A DNA stretch of 12,909 nt. Origin: an uncultured Caulobacteraceae bacterium. Its GTDB lineage: Bacteria; Pseudomonadota; Alphaproteobacteria; Caulobacterales; Caulobacteraceae. Under the pieces are notes generated by a model. That model saw only the letters and a list, made by a program, of their open reading frames with translations. It had not been told where the DNA came from and did no database searches. The position numbers and the translations under genes are program-made. This document shows, piece after piece, positions 1-6,790 of this stretch (positions are counted from its first letter, which is position 1; the number at the start of each line of letters is the position of its first letter). Location of the stretch: contig CALFYB010000304.1 in the NCBI GenBank assembly GCA_937952995.1, forward strand, positions 1 through 12,909, in the 5' to 3' direction.

Positions 1-2480
1 CCGCTCCGGAACAGGACTATTGGGACCGGCTCGAGCGGGAAATCGGCGTTATCATCAAGATGGGCTTTCCGGGCTATTTCTTGATCGTGTCGGACTTCAT
101 CAAGTGGGCCAAGGCGCACGGCATTCCGGTCGGGCCGGGCCGCGGTTCGGGTGCGGGTTCGCTGGTTGCCTGGGCCCTGACCATTACCGATCTGGACCCC
201 CTGCGGTTTGGCCTTCTGTTCGAGCGGTTCTTGAACCCAGAACGGGTCTCGATGCCCGACTTCGATATCGACTTCTGTCAGGACCGCCGCGAGGAGGTGA
301 TCTCCTACGTGCAGGACAAGTACGGGGTCGGGCGCGTGGCCCAGATCATCACCTTTGGTACGCTACAGGCGCGGGCGGTGCTGCGCGATGTCGGGCGGGT
401 GATGCAGTTACCGTTGGGCATGGTCGATCGTCTGGCCAAGATGATCCCCAACAATCCGGCTAGTCCGACCACTTTGGCTCAGGCCATCGAGATTGAGCCA
501 CGCCTCAAGCAGGCCAAGAAGGACGATGAGAGCGTCGCGCGGCTGCTGGAGACGGCGCTGAAGCTGGAGGGGCTGTTTCGTAATGCCTCCACCCACGCCG
601 CCGGTATCGTCATTGGCGACCGGCCCCTGATCGAGCTGACCCCGCTCTACCAGGATCCCCGCTCAGAGCTGCCTGCTACCCAGTTCAATATGAAATGGGT
701 CGAGAGCGCCGGTCTGGTGAAGTTCGACTTTTTGGGTCTAAAGACCCTGACCGTTCTGGACCGGGCGGTGAAGCATATGAGGAAGCGCGGGGCGGGGATT
801 GACCTGTCGATCCTGCCGCTGGACGACAAGGCCAGCTATGACCTGATGGCGTCGGGTCAGACCATCGGTGTGTTCCAGCTCGAAAGTCAGGGCATGCGCG
901 ACACCCTGCGCAAGATGCGGCCCAGCTCCATCGAAGAGATCACCGCCCTGATCTCGCTCTATCGTCCAGGCCCGATGGACAATATCGACACCTATGTGGA
1001 CTGTAAGTTCGAGCGTAAGGCCGCCGACATGCTCCACCCGACGTTGGAGCCGGTGCTCAAAGAGACATACGGCGTCATCGTCTACCAAGAACAGGTGATG
1101 CAGATCGCCCAGATTCTAGCGGGATATTCGCTAGGCGAGGCTGACCTGCTGCGCCGCGCCATGGGTAAGAAGAAAAAAGAGGAGATGGACCAGCAAAAGG
1201 CCCGTTTCGTCTCTGGCGCGACCCAGCTCGGCGTGCCCGAACATCAGTCCGACAGCATCTTCGAACTGGTCGCCAAGTTCGCTGGCTATGGCTTCAACAA
1301 GAGCCACGCGGCGGCCTATGCCATCATCGCCTATCAAACCGGCTGGCTGAAGGCCAATGCTCCGGTGGAGTTCTTGGCCGCTTCGATGAGCCTCGATATT
1401 TCCAACACCGACAAGCTGGCCGTCTTCTATCAGGACGCCAAGCGGATGGGGGTCAAGGTCTGTGCGCCGGACGTTAACCGCTCTGGGGCCGATTTCGAGG
1501 TTGAGAACGGCGAGGTGCTCTATGCCCTCGGTGCCGTGCGCAATGTCGGTCAGGCGGCGATGGACAATCTGGTAGCCACGCGCGAGGCGGGCGGGCCGTT
1601 CCGCGATCTGTTCGATTTCGTTGAGCGGATCGATCCGCGTCAGGTCAATAAGCGCGCTCTGGAAAATCTGGCGCGGGCAGGGGCCTTTGACCGCATCCAT
1701 CCCAACCGCGCGCAGATTCTGGCCAATATCGACGCCCTGATGGCCTATGCCCAGAGCGTGGCGGCGGAGCGGGCCTCGTCCCAGGCCAGCCTGTTTGGCG
1801 GTGACAGTGATGCAGCGCGGCCAAGATTGTCGCGCGTTGATCCGTGGACCGGACCGGACCAGTTGGATGAAGAACTGTCGGCTGTCGGCTTCTATCTCAG
1901 CGGCCACCCGCTAGAGGACATGGTCACGGTCCTACGCCGTCGCCGCGTCACCCTGCTCGCCGATGCTATTGTTGCTGCAGAGCAGGGGGCTGAGGCCTTC
2001 CGCATGGCCGGTGTGGTACGCCGTCGTCAGGAGCGCGCGTCGCAATCGGGTGAGAAGTTCGCCTTCATATCCCTGTCCGACCCCACGGGCGAATATGAAG
2101 TCCTGTTCCCACCCGAAGCCCTGCGCCGCTGCCGCGAGGTCTTGGAACCGGGTGCATCGATCCTACTCAAGGTCCGGGCCAAGGGCCGTGACGGCGAGGT
2201 GCGGTTCTTTGGCGATGATGCTGAGCCGATTGATAAGGCGATGGAGAATGTCGTCGCCAATCTGCGCATTCACCTCTCGCCGCGTTCGACTGAAATTGAT
2301 GTGCTCAAACGCCGCCTCGAGGGGGCGGTGAATGCGCGCGGCGGTGAGATCAGTCTGGTCAGTGCCATCGACGGGGGGCGCGAGGTCGAGATGCGGCTGC
2401 CCGGTCGATATAGTCTGGATGCCTCCCTCAGAGGGGCGTTAAAGACCGCGCCGGGGGTTTCGTTCCTCGAGGACGTCTAG
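1..2480 (+). CDS. dnaE: DNA polymerase III subunit alpha, 5' end missing
   Basis: Catalytic subunit of the replicative polymerase. The reading frame is open from base 3 and ends at TAG 2478-2480, leaving 825 residues. By alignment from memory, fragment residue 1 falls near E. coli DnaE residue 316, so the PHP domain and the start of the palm lie upstream; the full protein would be about 1140 residues, normal for the family. The palm motif PDFDIDF carries two catalytic aspartates (codons 258-260 and 264-266, matching E. coli D401 and D403). The third is in KFDFLGL (codon 726-728, matching D555). GPGRGSGAGS and YGFNKSHAAAYA are also conserved. A helix-hairpin-helix region begins near fragment residue 508. 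A beta-clamp binding motif, QASLF, lies at 1782-1796. An OB-fold follows at about residues 666-740, then the tau-binding tail. No frameshift or missing catalytic residue is seen. The distant gap to rpsB suggests a separate transcription unit. Confidence 0.98.
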   Translation, partial: APEQDYWDRLEREIGVIIKMGFPGYFLIVSDFIKWAKAHGIPVGPGRGSGAGSLVAWALTITDLDPLRFGLLFERFLNPERVSMPDFDIDFCQDRREEVISYVQDKYGVGRVAQIITFGTLQARAVLRDVGRVMQLPLGMVDRLAKMIPNNPASPTTLAQAIEIEPRLKQAKKDDESVARLLETALKLEGLFRNASTHAAGIVIGDRPLIELTPLYQDPRSELPATQFNMKWVESAGLVKFDFLGLKTLTVLDRAVKHMRKRGAGIDLSILPLDDKASYDLMASGQTIGVFQLESQGMRDTLRKMRPSSIEEITALISLYRPGPMDNIDTYVDCKFERKAADMLHPTLEPVLKETYGVIVYQEQVMQIAQILAGYSLGEADLLRRAMGKKKKEEMDQQKARFVSGATQLGVPEHQSDSIFELVAKFAGYGFNKSHAAAYAIIAYQTGWLKANAPVEFLAASMSLDISNTDKLAVFYQDAKRMGVKVCAPDVNRSGADFEVENGEVLYALGAVRNVGQAAMDNLVATREAGGPFRDLFDFVERIDPRQVNKRALENLARAGAFDRIHPNRAQILANIDALMAYAQSVAAERASSQASLFGGDSDAARPRLSRVDPWTGPDQLDEELSAVGFYLSGHPLEDMVTVLRRRRVTLLADAIVAAEQGAEAFRMAGVVRRRQERASQSGEKFAFISLSDPTGEYEVLFPPEALRRCREVLEPGASILLKVRAKGRDGEVRFFGDDAEPIDKAMENVVANLRIHLSPRSTEIDVLKRRLEGAVNARGGEISLVSAIDGGREVEMRLPGRYSLDASLRGALKTAPGVSFLEDV

Positions 2481-2505
2481 AACGGCATCTCCTGCGTTTA
2501 AAGCC

Positions 2506-2530
2506 TTGCATTTCCTATGTCTTGGCTCTA
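2506..2530 (+). promoter_or_regulatory. candidate promoter for the rpsB operon
   Basis: In the only long gap of the window, TTGCAT (2506-2511) is followed after 13 bases by GCTCTA (2525-2530). This resembles the Caulobacter housekeeping consensus (TTGACG, 10-14 bases, GCTANA), with mismatches in both elements. Its position about 130 bases before rpsB suits a highly expressed ribosomal operon. The match is weak and is a candidate only; no transcription start can be read from sequence. Confidence 0.3.
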
Positions 2531-2549
2531 GTCACTCCCCCATCTCACA

Positions 2550-2630
2550 CGCAGACGTTCGGCAGCGTTCGGGTCAATCCCCGTTGGTTACCGTTCCGGG
2601 CTCTTGGTTAAACAGGGGCGTTGGTCTGCG
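2550..2630 (+). promoter_or_regulatory. possible structured rpsB 5' leader
   Basis: CGCAGAC (2550-2556) and GTCTGCG (2624-2630) can form a perfect 7-bp stem that closes a 67-base interior. Inside it, CGGG (2570-2573) can pair with CCCG (2580-2583), and that same CCCG can instead pair with CGGG (2597-2600), giving two exclusive forms. The closed region ends 14 bases before the rpsB Shine-Dalgarno AAGGA. S2 represses its own mRNA through the leader in E. coli; the same role here is inference. A 7-bp match in a gap this size could also arise by chance. Confidence 0.3.
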
Positions 2631-2659
2631 GAGGCAAACCGGAAGAAGGAAAATTTGAT

Positions 2660-3484
2660 ATGGCACTACCCGATTTCTCTATGCGTCAACTGCTCGAAGC
2701 AGGCGCTCACTTCGGTCACCAGACACACCGCTGGAACCCGAAGATGGACCGCTACATCTTCGGCTCGCGCGCCAACATCCACATCATCGACCTGTCACAG
2801 AGCATCCCTCTGTTGCACCAGGCCCTGATCAAGGTTCGTGAAGTCGCCGCAAGCGGTGGCCGCGTCCTGTTCGTTGGCACCAAGCGTCAGGCTTCTGATC
2901 CCGTGGCCACGGCCGCCAAGCGTTGCGCCCAGTACTATGTGAACCACCGCTGGCTCGGTGGCACCTTGACCAACTGGCGCACCATTTCTGGTTCGATCGC
3001 ACGTCTGCGTGAACTGGAAGGCGTTCTGGATGGCGCAGATTCGGGCCGTACCAAGAAGGAACTGCTGCAGCTGACCCGCGAACGCGAAAAGCTGGAACTG
3101 TCCCTCGGCGGCATCAAGGACATGGGCGGTATCCCCGACATCATGTTCGTGATCGACACCAACAAGGAAGGCATTGCCATCCAGGAAGCGCGCAAGCTGA
3201 ACATTCCTGTGATCGCGATCCTCGACACCAACTGCGATCCAGACGGCATCACCTTCCCAATCCCGGGCAATGATGACGCCGCGCGCGCACTGCAGCTCTA
3301 TTGCGATCTGATCGCTGACGCCGTCCTCGACGGCCTGGCCGCTGGCCAAGCCTCGTCGGGCGTCGATCTGGGCGCTTCGGAAGCTCCGATGGAGCCCACC
3401 TTGCAGCGTGAGTTGACGCCTGAACTGGCCGTGGCTGCTGAAGCCCCTGCCGAAGTGGCCCCGACTGAAGCGGCGGCTGATTAA
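2660..3484 (+). CDS. rpsB: 30S ribosomal protein S2
   Basis: Structural protein of the small ribosomal subunit, one of the last to join it, needed to anchor S1 and form active 30S particles. The 274 residues show the family signatures: LLEAGAHFGHQTHRWNPKM near the N-terminus, VNHRWLGGTLTNW, LGGIKDMGGIPD and VIDTNKEGIAIQEA in the middle, and DTNCDPDGITFPIPGNDDA before the end. The start ATG at 2660 is chosen because it gives the standard MALPDFS beginning and has AAGGA at 2646-2650, nine bases upstream; an open frame extends to a GTG at 2621 but has no S2 homology there. E. coli S2 is about 241 residues; the extra length here is an Ala/Glu/Pro-rich tail after residue about 220, common in alphaproteobacteria. 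It is followed by tsf, the conserved bacterial pairing. Codon use is strongly biased, as expected for a highly expressed gene. Confidence 0.98.
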   Translation: MALPDFSMRQLLEAGAHFGHQTHRWNPKMDRYIFGSRANIHIIDLSQSIPLLHQALIKVREVAASGGRVLFVGTKRQASDPVATAAKRCAQYYVNHRWLGGTLTNWRTISGSIARLRELEGVLDGADSGRTKKELLQLTREREKLELSLGGIKDMGGIPDIMFVIDTNKEGIAIQEARKLNIPVIAILDTNCDPDGITFPIPGNDDAARALQLYCDLIADAVLDGLAAGQASSGVDLGASEAPMEPTLQRELTPELAVAAEAPAEVAPTEAAAD

Positions 3485-3492
3485 TCTGATTT

Positions 3493-3529
3493 CGCGGTCT
3501 GGCGGCGATCTCGTCGTCTCCAGACCGCG
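3493..3529 (+). other. strong hairpin between rpsB and tsf
   Basis: CGCGGTCTGG (3493-3502) and CCAGACCGCG (3520-3529) are a perfect 10-bp inverted repeat. The 17-base loop can pair further: GGCGA (3504-3508) with TCGTC (3514-3518), including one G-U pair, across a single mismatch, leaving a 5-base loop. It starts 8 bases after the rpsB stop. No U-run follows, so it is not a standard intrinsic terminator. It could protect the rpsB 3' end, be an RNase site, or lower read-through into tsf. The structure is read directly; the role is inferred. Confidence 0.7.
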
Positions 3530-3547
3530 GTCCCATTCCAACCCTTT

Positions 3548-3580
3548 ACGCCGGCCGCCTTCCCGCGTCCGGTCGTTTTT
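3548..3580 (+). terminator. weak attenuator-like hairpin with U-run before tsf
   Basis: ACGCCGG (3548-3554) can pair with CCGG-T-CGT (3569-3576) if T3573 is bulged, with a 14-base loop, and the run of five T at 3576-3580 follows at once. This has the outline of an intrinsic terminator, but the stem is short and imperfect and it ends 5 bases before the tsf Shine-Dalgarno. If real it would be a partial attenuator, since tsf is essential. It may be chance. Confidence 0.2.
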
Positions 3581-3598
3581 ATAACTGGAGGATATCCC

Positions 3599-4525
3599 AT
3601 GGCGGAAGTCACTGCTGCTCTGGTGAAGGACCTGCGCGAGAAGTCTGGCGCAGGCATGATGGATTGTAAGAAGGCCTTGGTCGAAAACGACGGTGACGTC
3701 GAATTGGCGATCGATTGGCTGCGCACCAAGGGCCTGTCTAAGGCTGCAAAGAAGGCTGACCGTATTGCTGCCGAAGGCCTCGTGGCCATGGCCGTGTCGG
3801 GCAATGCCGGTGCGATGATCGAGCTGAACGCCGAAACCGACTTCGTGGCGCGCAACGTCCTGTTCCAAGGCGCGGCCAAGTCGATCGCTCAGGCCGCCCT
3901 GACCGTCGGTTCCGACGTTGAGGCCCTGAATGCGGCTAAGACGGCTGACGGTGAAGTGGTCACCGACATGCTGGCCAACCTGATCGCCACCATCGGCGAA
4001 AACATGGTTCTGCGTCGTGCAGCCCGTTTCGAAGTCTCAAAGGGCGCGGTTGCGTCCTACGTCCACAATGCCACGGCCCCTGATTTGGGCCGTATCGGCG
4101 TGCTGGTGGCCGTCGAGAGTGAAGGCGATGAGGCCGCTTTGCGTGAACTTGGTCGTAAGATCGCCATGCACGTTGCTGCAACCCAGCCTCTGTCGCTGTC
4201 GACCGATGATCTGGATCCAGAAGCGGTTGAGCGCGAGCGCGCCATCTTCACCGAACAGGCGCTGGAATCGGGCAAGCCTGCTGGCGTCGTCGAAAAGATG
4301 GTCGAAGGCCGCATCCGCAAGTTCTTCGAAGAAGTCGTTCTGCTCAAGCAGGCCTTCGTGATGAACCCGGACCTGACGGTTGAGCAGCTGGTGGCTGAAA
4401 CCGCCAAGACCCTCGGCACGCCTGTCGTGATCAAGGGCTTTGCGCGTCTGGCCCTCGGTGAAGGCATCGAAAAGAAGACCGAAGACTTTGCAGCTGAGGT
4501 CGCGGCCGTTTCCGGCCAAGGCTAA
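3599..4525 (+). CDS. tsf: elongation factor Ts
   Basis: Guanine nucleotide exchange factor for EF-Tu: it expels GDP so that EF-Tu can be recharged with GTP during translation. The 308 residues fit the alphaproteobacterial family (E. coli 283). The N-terminal UBA-like domain occupies about residues 1-55, with VKDLREKSGAGMMDCKKAL. Next comes the TDFV motif at residues 80-83, whose Asp-Phe pair in E. coli enters the EF-Tu nucleotide site and disturbs Mg2+ binding. Two core subdomains follow, with a helical segment around VEGRIRKFFEEVVLLKQAF. The start ATG at 3599 has an excellent Shine-Dalgarno, TGGAGGA at 3586-3592, six bases away, the best in the window. The gap to rpsB is 114 bases and contains a strong hairpin, so rpsB and tsf output may differ. 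Confidence 0.98.
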   Translation: MAEVTAALVKDLREKSGAGMMDCKKALVENDGDVELAIDWLRTKGLSKAAKKADRIAAEGLVAMAVSGNAGAMIELNAETDFVARNVLFQGAAKSIAQAALTVGSDVEALNAAKTADGEVVTDMLANLIATIGENMVLRRAARFEVSKGAVASYVHNATAPDLGRIGVLVAVESEGDEAALRELGRKIAMHVAATQPLSLSTDDLDPEAVERERAIFTEQALESGKPAGVVEKMVEGRIRKFFEEVVLLKQAFVMNPDLTVEQLVAETAKTLGTPVVIKGFARLALGEGIEKKTEDFAAEVAAVSGQG

Positions 4526-4549
4526 TCTGTTCAGTTTTTGCTGATAATG

Positions 4550-4578
4550 GGGCGCGGCGCGTTAGACGTACCGCGCCC
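4550..4578 (+). other. GC-rich hairpin between tsf and pyrH
   Basis: GGGCGCGG (4550-4557) and CCGCGCCC (4571-4578) form a perfect 8-bp GC stem. Within the 13-base loop, CGT (4560-4562) can also pair with ACG (4566-4568). No T-run follows, only mixed bases, so efficient intrinsic termination is unlikely. It sits 24 bases after the tsf stop and may mark an mRNA 3' end, processing site or partial, Rho-assisted termination before pyrH. Confidence 0.6.
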
Positions 4579-4635
4579 TTCGGCTATCTTACACAGACGA
4601 TTCGAGCTGTCCGCGGACTGAAGAGGCGATAACCT

Positions 4636-5361
4636 ATGACCCAAGCCCCCAGCGCCCCGCGTTTTAAGAAGGTTTTGCTCAAGGTTTCGGGCGAAGTGCT
4701 GATGGGCGACGCGCCCTACGGCATTGATATGAATACGGTTGATGGCGTAGCCCGCGATATTGCTGAGATCGTCCGTCAAGGTGTCCAGCTCTGCCTCGTC
4801 ATTGGCGGCGGCAATATCTTCAGAGGTCTGTCGACCGCCGCGCGCGGCATGGAGCGGGCGAGCGCCGACTATATGGGCATGCTGGCGACCGTGATGAACG
4901 CGCTGGCCATGCAAAATGCCTTGGAAAAGTTGGGTGTCGATGTGCGCGTGCAGTCGGCCATTCCCATGGCCACGGTATGCGAGCCCTATATCCGCCGCCG
5001 GGCTGTGCGCCATCTGGAAAAGGGCCGGGTGGTGATCTTTGCTGCCGGAACCGGCAACCCGTTCTTTACCACCGACACCGCCGCTGCCCTGCGCGCCGCC
5101 GAGATGGGCTGTGATGCCCTATTCAAGGGGACCAGCGTTGACGGCGTCTATACCGCCGATCCGAAGAAGGATCCCAATGCGGTGCGATATGATCAACTGA
5201 GTTACCTTGAGGTTCTGGCCCAAGACCTTAAGGTCATGGATGCCTCGGCCATCGCCCTGATGCGTGACAATGCCATTCCCATCGTGGTCTTCTCGATCCG
5301 CGAGCAGGGGGCATTTTTGAACGTGTTGACGGGTGATGGTGTGCATACGGTCATCTCCTGA
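4636..5361 (+). CDS. pyrH: UMP kinase
   Basis: Phosphorylates UMP to UDP with ATP in pyrimidine nucleotide synthesis. Bacterial enzymes are hexamers of the amino-acid kinase fold, usually activated by GTP and inhibited by UTP. The 241 residues match the usual length. The nucleotide-binding segment KVSGE is at residues 16-20 and GGGN at 57-60. The UMP-binding region holds ADYMGMLATVMNAL (about 77-90) and GTGNPFFTTDTAAALRA (138-154). YTADPKKDP (172-180) and MDASAIALMRDN lie in the C-terminal half. ATG 4636 is preceded by GAGG at 4623-4626 with nine bases between, and the N-terminus fits the family. It lies 110 bases after tsf and 42 before frr, the common bacterial order. No anomaly is seen. 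Confidence 0.97.
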   Translation: MTQAPSAPRFKKVLLKVSGEVLMGDAPYGIDMNTVDGVARDIAEIVRQGVQLCLVIGGGNIFRGLSTAARGMERASADYMGMLATVMNALAMQNALEKLGVDVRVQSAIPMATVCEPYIRRRAVRHLEKGRVVIFAAGTGNPFFTTDTAAALRAAEMGCDALFKGTSVDGVYTADPKKDPNAVRYDQLSYLEVLAQDLKVMDASAIALMRDNAIPIVVFSIREQGAFLNVLTGDGVHTVIS

Positions 5362-5403
5362 CCGGTCAAGCCCTCTACGGTTTGGTTTAAGATTGGATAG
5401 ACA

Positions 5404-5970
5404 ATGGCAGCTACTGAAAAGCCGGTACTTTCTCGTTACCGCGATCGCATGGACAAGTCGGTTCTGGCTCTGAAAGAAGAGTTTTCGGGCCTTCGCACCG
5501 GCCGCGCCTCTGCGGGCCTGTTGGATCAGGTGATGGTCCAGGCCTATGGCGCGACGGTTCCCATCAGCCAGGTCGGCGCGGTCAGCGTTCCAGACCCTCG
5601 CTCGATCACGGTCAGCATCTGGGATAAGGGCGTTGTCGTCTCGGTCGAGAAGGCCATTCGCGCGGCGGGCCTCGGCTTGAACCCTGTGGTCGAGGGCATG
5701 ACCCTGCGCATCCCTGTGCCGCCCCTGACCGAAGAACGGCGCCGTGATTTGGCCAAACTGGCAGGCAAATATGCCGAGCAGCAAAAGATCGCCATCCGCA
5801 ACGTCCGCCGCGACGCCATGGATGACCTGAAAAAGGCCCAAAAGGATACGGTCATCACCGAGGATGAACTGAAGCGCATGGGCGAAGAGGTGCAAGGCTT
5901 CACCGATCAGGCCATTAAGAAGGTGGACGAGACCTTGAAAACCAAAGAACAAGAGATCATGCAGGTCTAG
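5404..5970 (+). CDS. frr: ribosome recycling factor
   Basis: Works with EF-G to split post-termination ribosomes so the subunits can be reused. The 188 residues match the family (about 185). The three-helix domain is formed by the N-terminal helix (RYRDRMDKSVLALKEEFSGL, then RTGRAS) and two long C-terminal helices (TEERRRDLAKLAGKYAEQQK and DELKRMGEEVQGFTDQAIKK). The small beta domain between them includes VMVQAYGATVPISQVGAVSV and PDPRSITVSIWDK. The start ATG 5404 gives the normal N-terminus, though the upstream ribosome site is weak (TTGGA, 5393-5397). The stop codon lies inside a set of inverted repeats that continue into the gap before uppS. It probably shares a transcript with pyrH, 42 bases upstream. 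Confidence 0.97.
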   Translation: MAATEKPVLSRYRDRMDKSVLALKEEFSGLRTGRASAGLLDQVMVQAYGATVPISQVGAVSVPDPRSITVSIWDKGVVVSVEKAIRAAGLGLNPVVEGMTLRIPVPPLTEERRRDLAKLAGKYAEQQKIAIRNVRRDAMDDLKKAQKDTVITEDELKRMGEEVQGFTDQAIKKVDETLKTKEQEIMQV

Positions 5971-5995
5971 AGACCCGTCGGTCTTTCGAGACCGA
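5964..5995 (+). other. competing hairpins spanning the frr stop and frr-uppS gap
   Basis: TCGGTCT (5978-5984) and AGACCGA (5989-5995) form a perfect 7-bp stem around a TTCG tetraloop. GGTCT and AGACC each occur twice: GGTCT at 5964-5968 and 5980-5984, AGACC at 5971-5975 and 5989-5993. The RNA could thus form tandem small hairpins or one longer nested hairpin with AGACC 5971-5975 paired to GGTCT 5980-5984 inside. The frr stop (5968-5970) lies within the repeats. No U-run follows, and uppS starts 18 bases later, so termination looks unlikely. Confidence 0.55.
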
Positions 5996-6013
5996 ACTGT
6001 AGAGGTTCAATTG

Positions 6014-6790
6014 ATGGTGCCGTCATCCGGCTCGACTGTGGGACAACCGACCGGAACGGCCTGCGCCGCGCCGTCGCTGCATGTCGCCATAATCATGGAT
6101 GGCAATGGTCGCTGGGCTAAGGCGCGGGGCCTGCCTAGGACCCTTGGGCACAGGGCAGGGGTCAAGGCCCTGCAGAGGACCGTCGAGGCTGCGCCGGGTC
6201 TGGGGGTCAGTTGCCTTACTGTTTTTGGCTTTTCCACCGAGAACTGGCGCCGGCCTGCGGGCGAGGTCGCCGAGTTGATGGGGCTGCTCAAGAGCTATGT
6301 CGATAGCGATCTGGACCGGCTTCACCGCGAGGGCGTCAAGGTTCGGGTGCTTGGCCGCCGTGATGGACTGCGCCGCGATCTGCTCGAAACCATAGAGCGG
6401 GCTGAGCGCCTGACGGCCTCCAATGACCGCTTCCTCTTGCAGGTGGCTTTTAACTATGGCGGTCAGGCGGATATCACTGATGCAGCCCGCAGATTTGCCG
6501 CAGATGTGAAGGCTGGCGTCGCCGAACTCGCTGATTTGGACGAGGCGACCTTTGGGCGGTATCTTTCCACCGCATCCGGCCCAGCGCCCGATCTGATTGT
6601 TCGCACCAGTGGCGAGCGCCGCCTGTCGAATTTCCTGCTCTGGGAGTCGGCCTATGCCGAACTGGTGTTCCAAGATGTCCTCTGGCCCGACTATGGCGAA
6701 GTGGCTCTAAAGGCTGCAATCGCTGAATATCGGACGCGTGACCGCCGGTTCGGGGGAGTTGAGGTCAATGACGTCCTCGCCGCCGGTTAA
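6014..6790 (+). CDS. uppS: isoprenyl (undecaprenyl) diphosphate synthase
   Basis: A cytosolic cis-prenyltransferase that adds isopentenyl diphosphate units to farnesyl diphosphate, giving C55 undecaprenyl diphosphate, the lipid carrier for peptidoglycan and surface polysaccharides. The 258 residues carry the family motifs: HVAIIMDGNGRWAKARG with catalytic Asp29, FSTENW at 73-78, and RTSGERRLSNFLLW at 197-210 with the diphosphate-binding arginines and serine. ESAYAELVFQDVLWPDY follows. ATG 6014 is preferred because AGAGG at 6001-6005 is eight bases upstream; a TTG codon directly before it (6011) is less likely. The first 20 residues are a variable extension. Its 3' end overlaps cdsA by 23 bases. 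Together with dxr, two genes away, it links isoprenoid supply to carrier-lipid synthesis. Confidence 0.96.
   Translation: MVPSSGSTVGQPTGTACAAPSLHVAIIMDGNGRWAKARGLPRTLGHRAGVKALQRTVEAAPGLGVSCLTVFGFSTENWRRPAGEVAELMGLLKSYVDSDLDRLHREGVKVRVLGRRDGLRRDLLETIERAERLTASNDRFLLQVAFNYGGQADITDAARRFAADVKAGVAELADLDEATFGRYLSTASGPAPDLIVRTSGERRLSNFLLWESAYAELVFQDVLWPDYGEVALKAAIAEYRTRDRRFGGVEVNDVLAAG

Noticed and set aside
20..463. Second + strand frame inside dnaE
   Set aside because: Arg/Gly-rich out-of-frame translation; the dnaE frame carries the catalytic motifs here.
1131..1907. Minus-strand open frame (258 codons) opposite dnaE
   Set aside because: Shadow of dnaE; low-complexity antisense composition and no start context.
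2795..3868. Long open frame (357 codons) on the minus strand across rpsB, the gap and tsf
   Set aside because: It crosses two essential, clearly identified genes and the gap between them. Its translation shows no recognisable domain and is explained by codon bias of the + strand genes.
4562..4588. Possible promoter before pyrH (TTAGACG then GCTATC after 14 bases)
   Set aside because: Both elements deviate from the Caulobacter consensus and overlap the GC-rich hairpin; the match is too weak to annotate without start-site data.
5119..5952. Minus-strand open frame (277 codons) opposite pyrH and frr
   Set aside because: His/Asp/Leu-rich composition typical of antisense translation; no motif, and both + strand genes are full length.
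6738..6767. Upstream GTG start for cdsA
   Set aside because: It would add ten residues without homology and deepen the overlap with uppS; ATG 6768 has a well-placed GGGAG.
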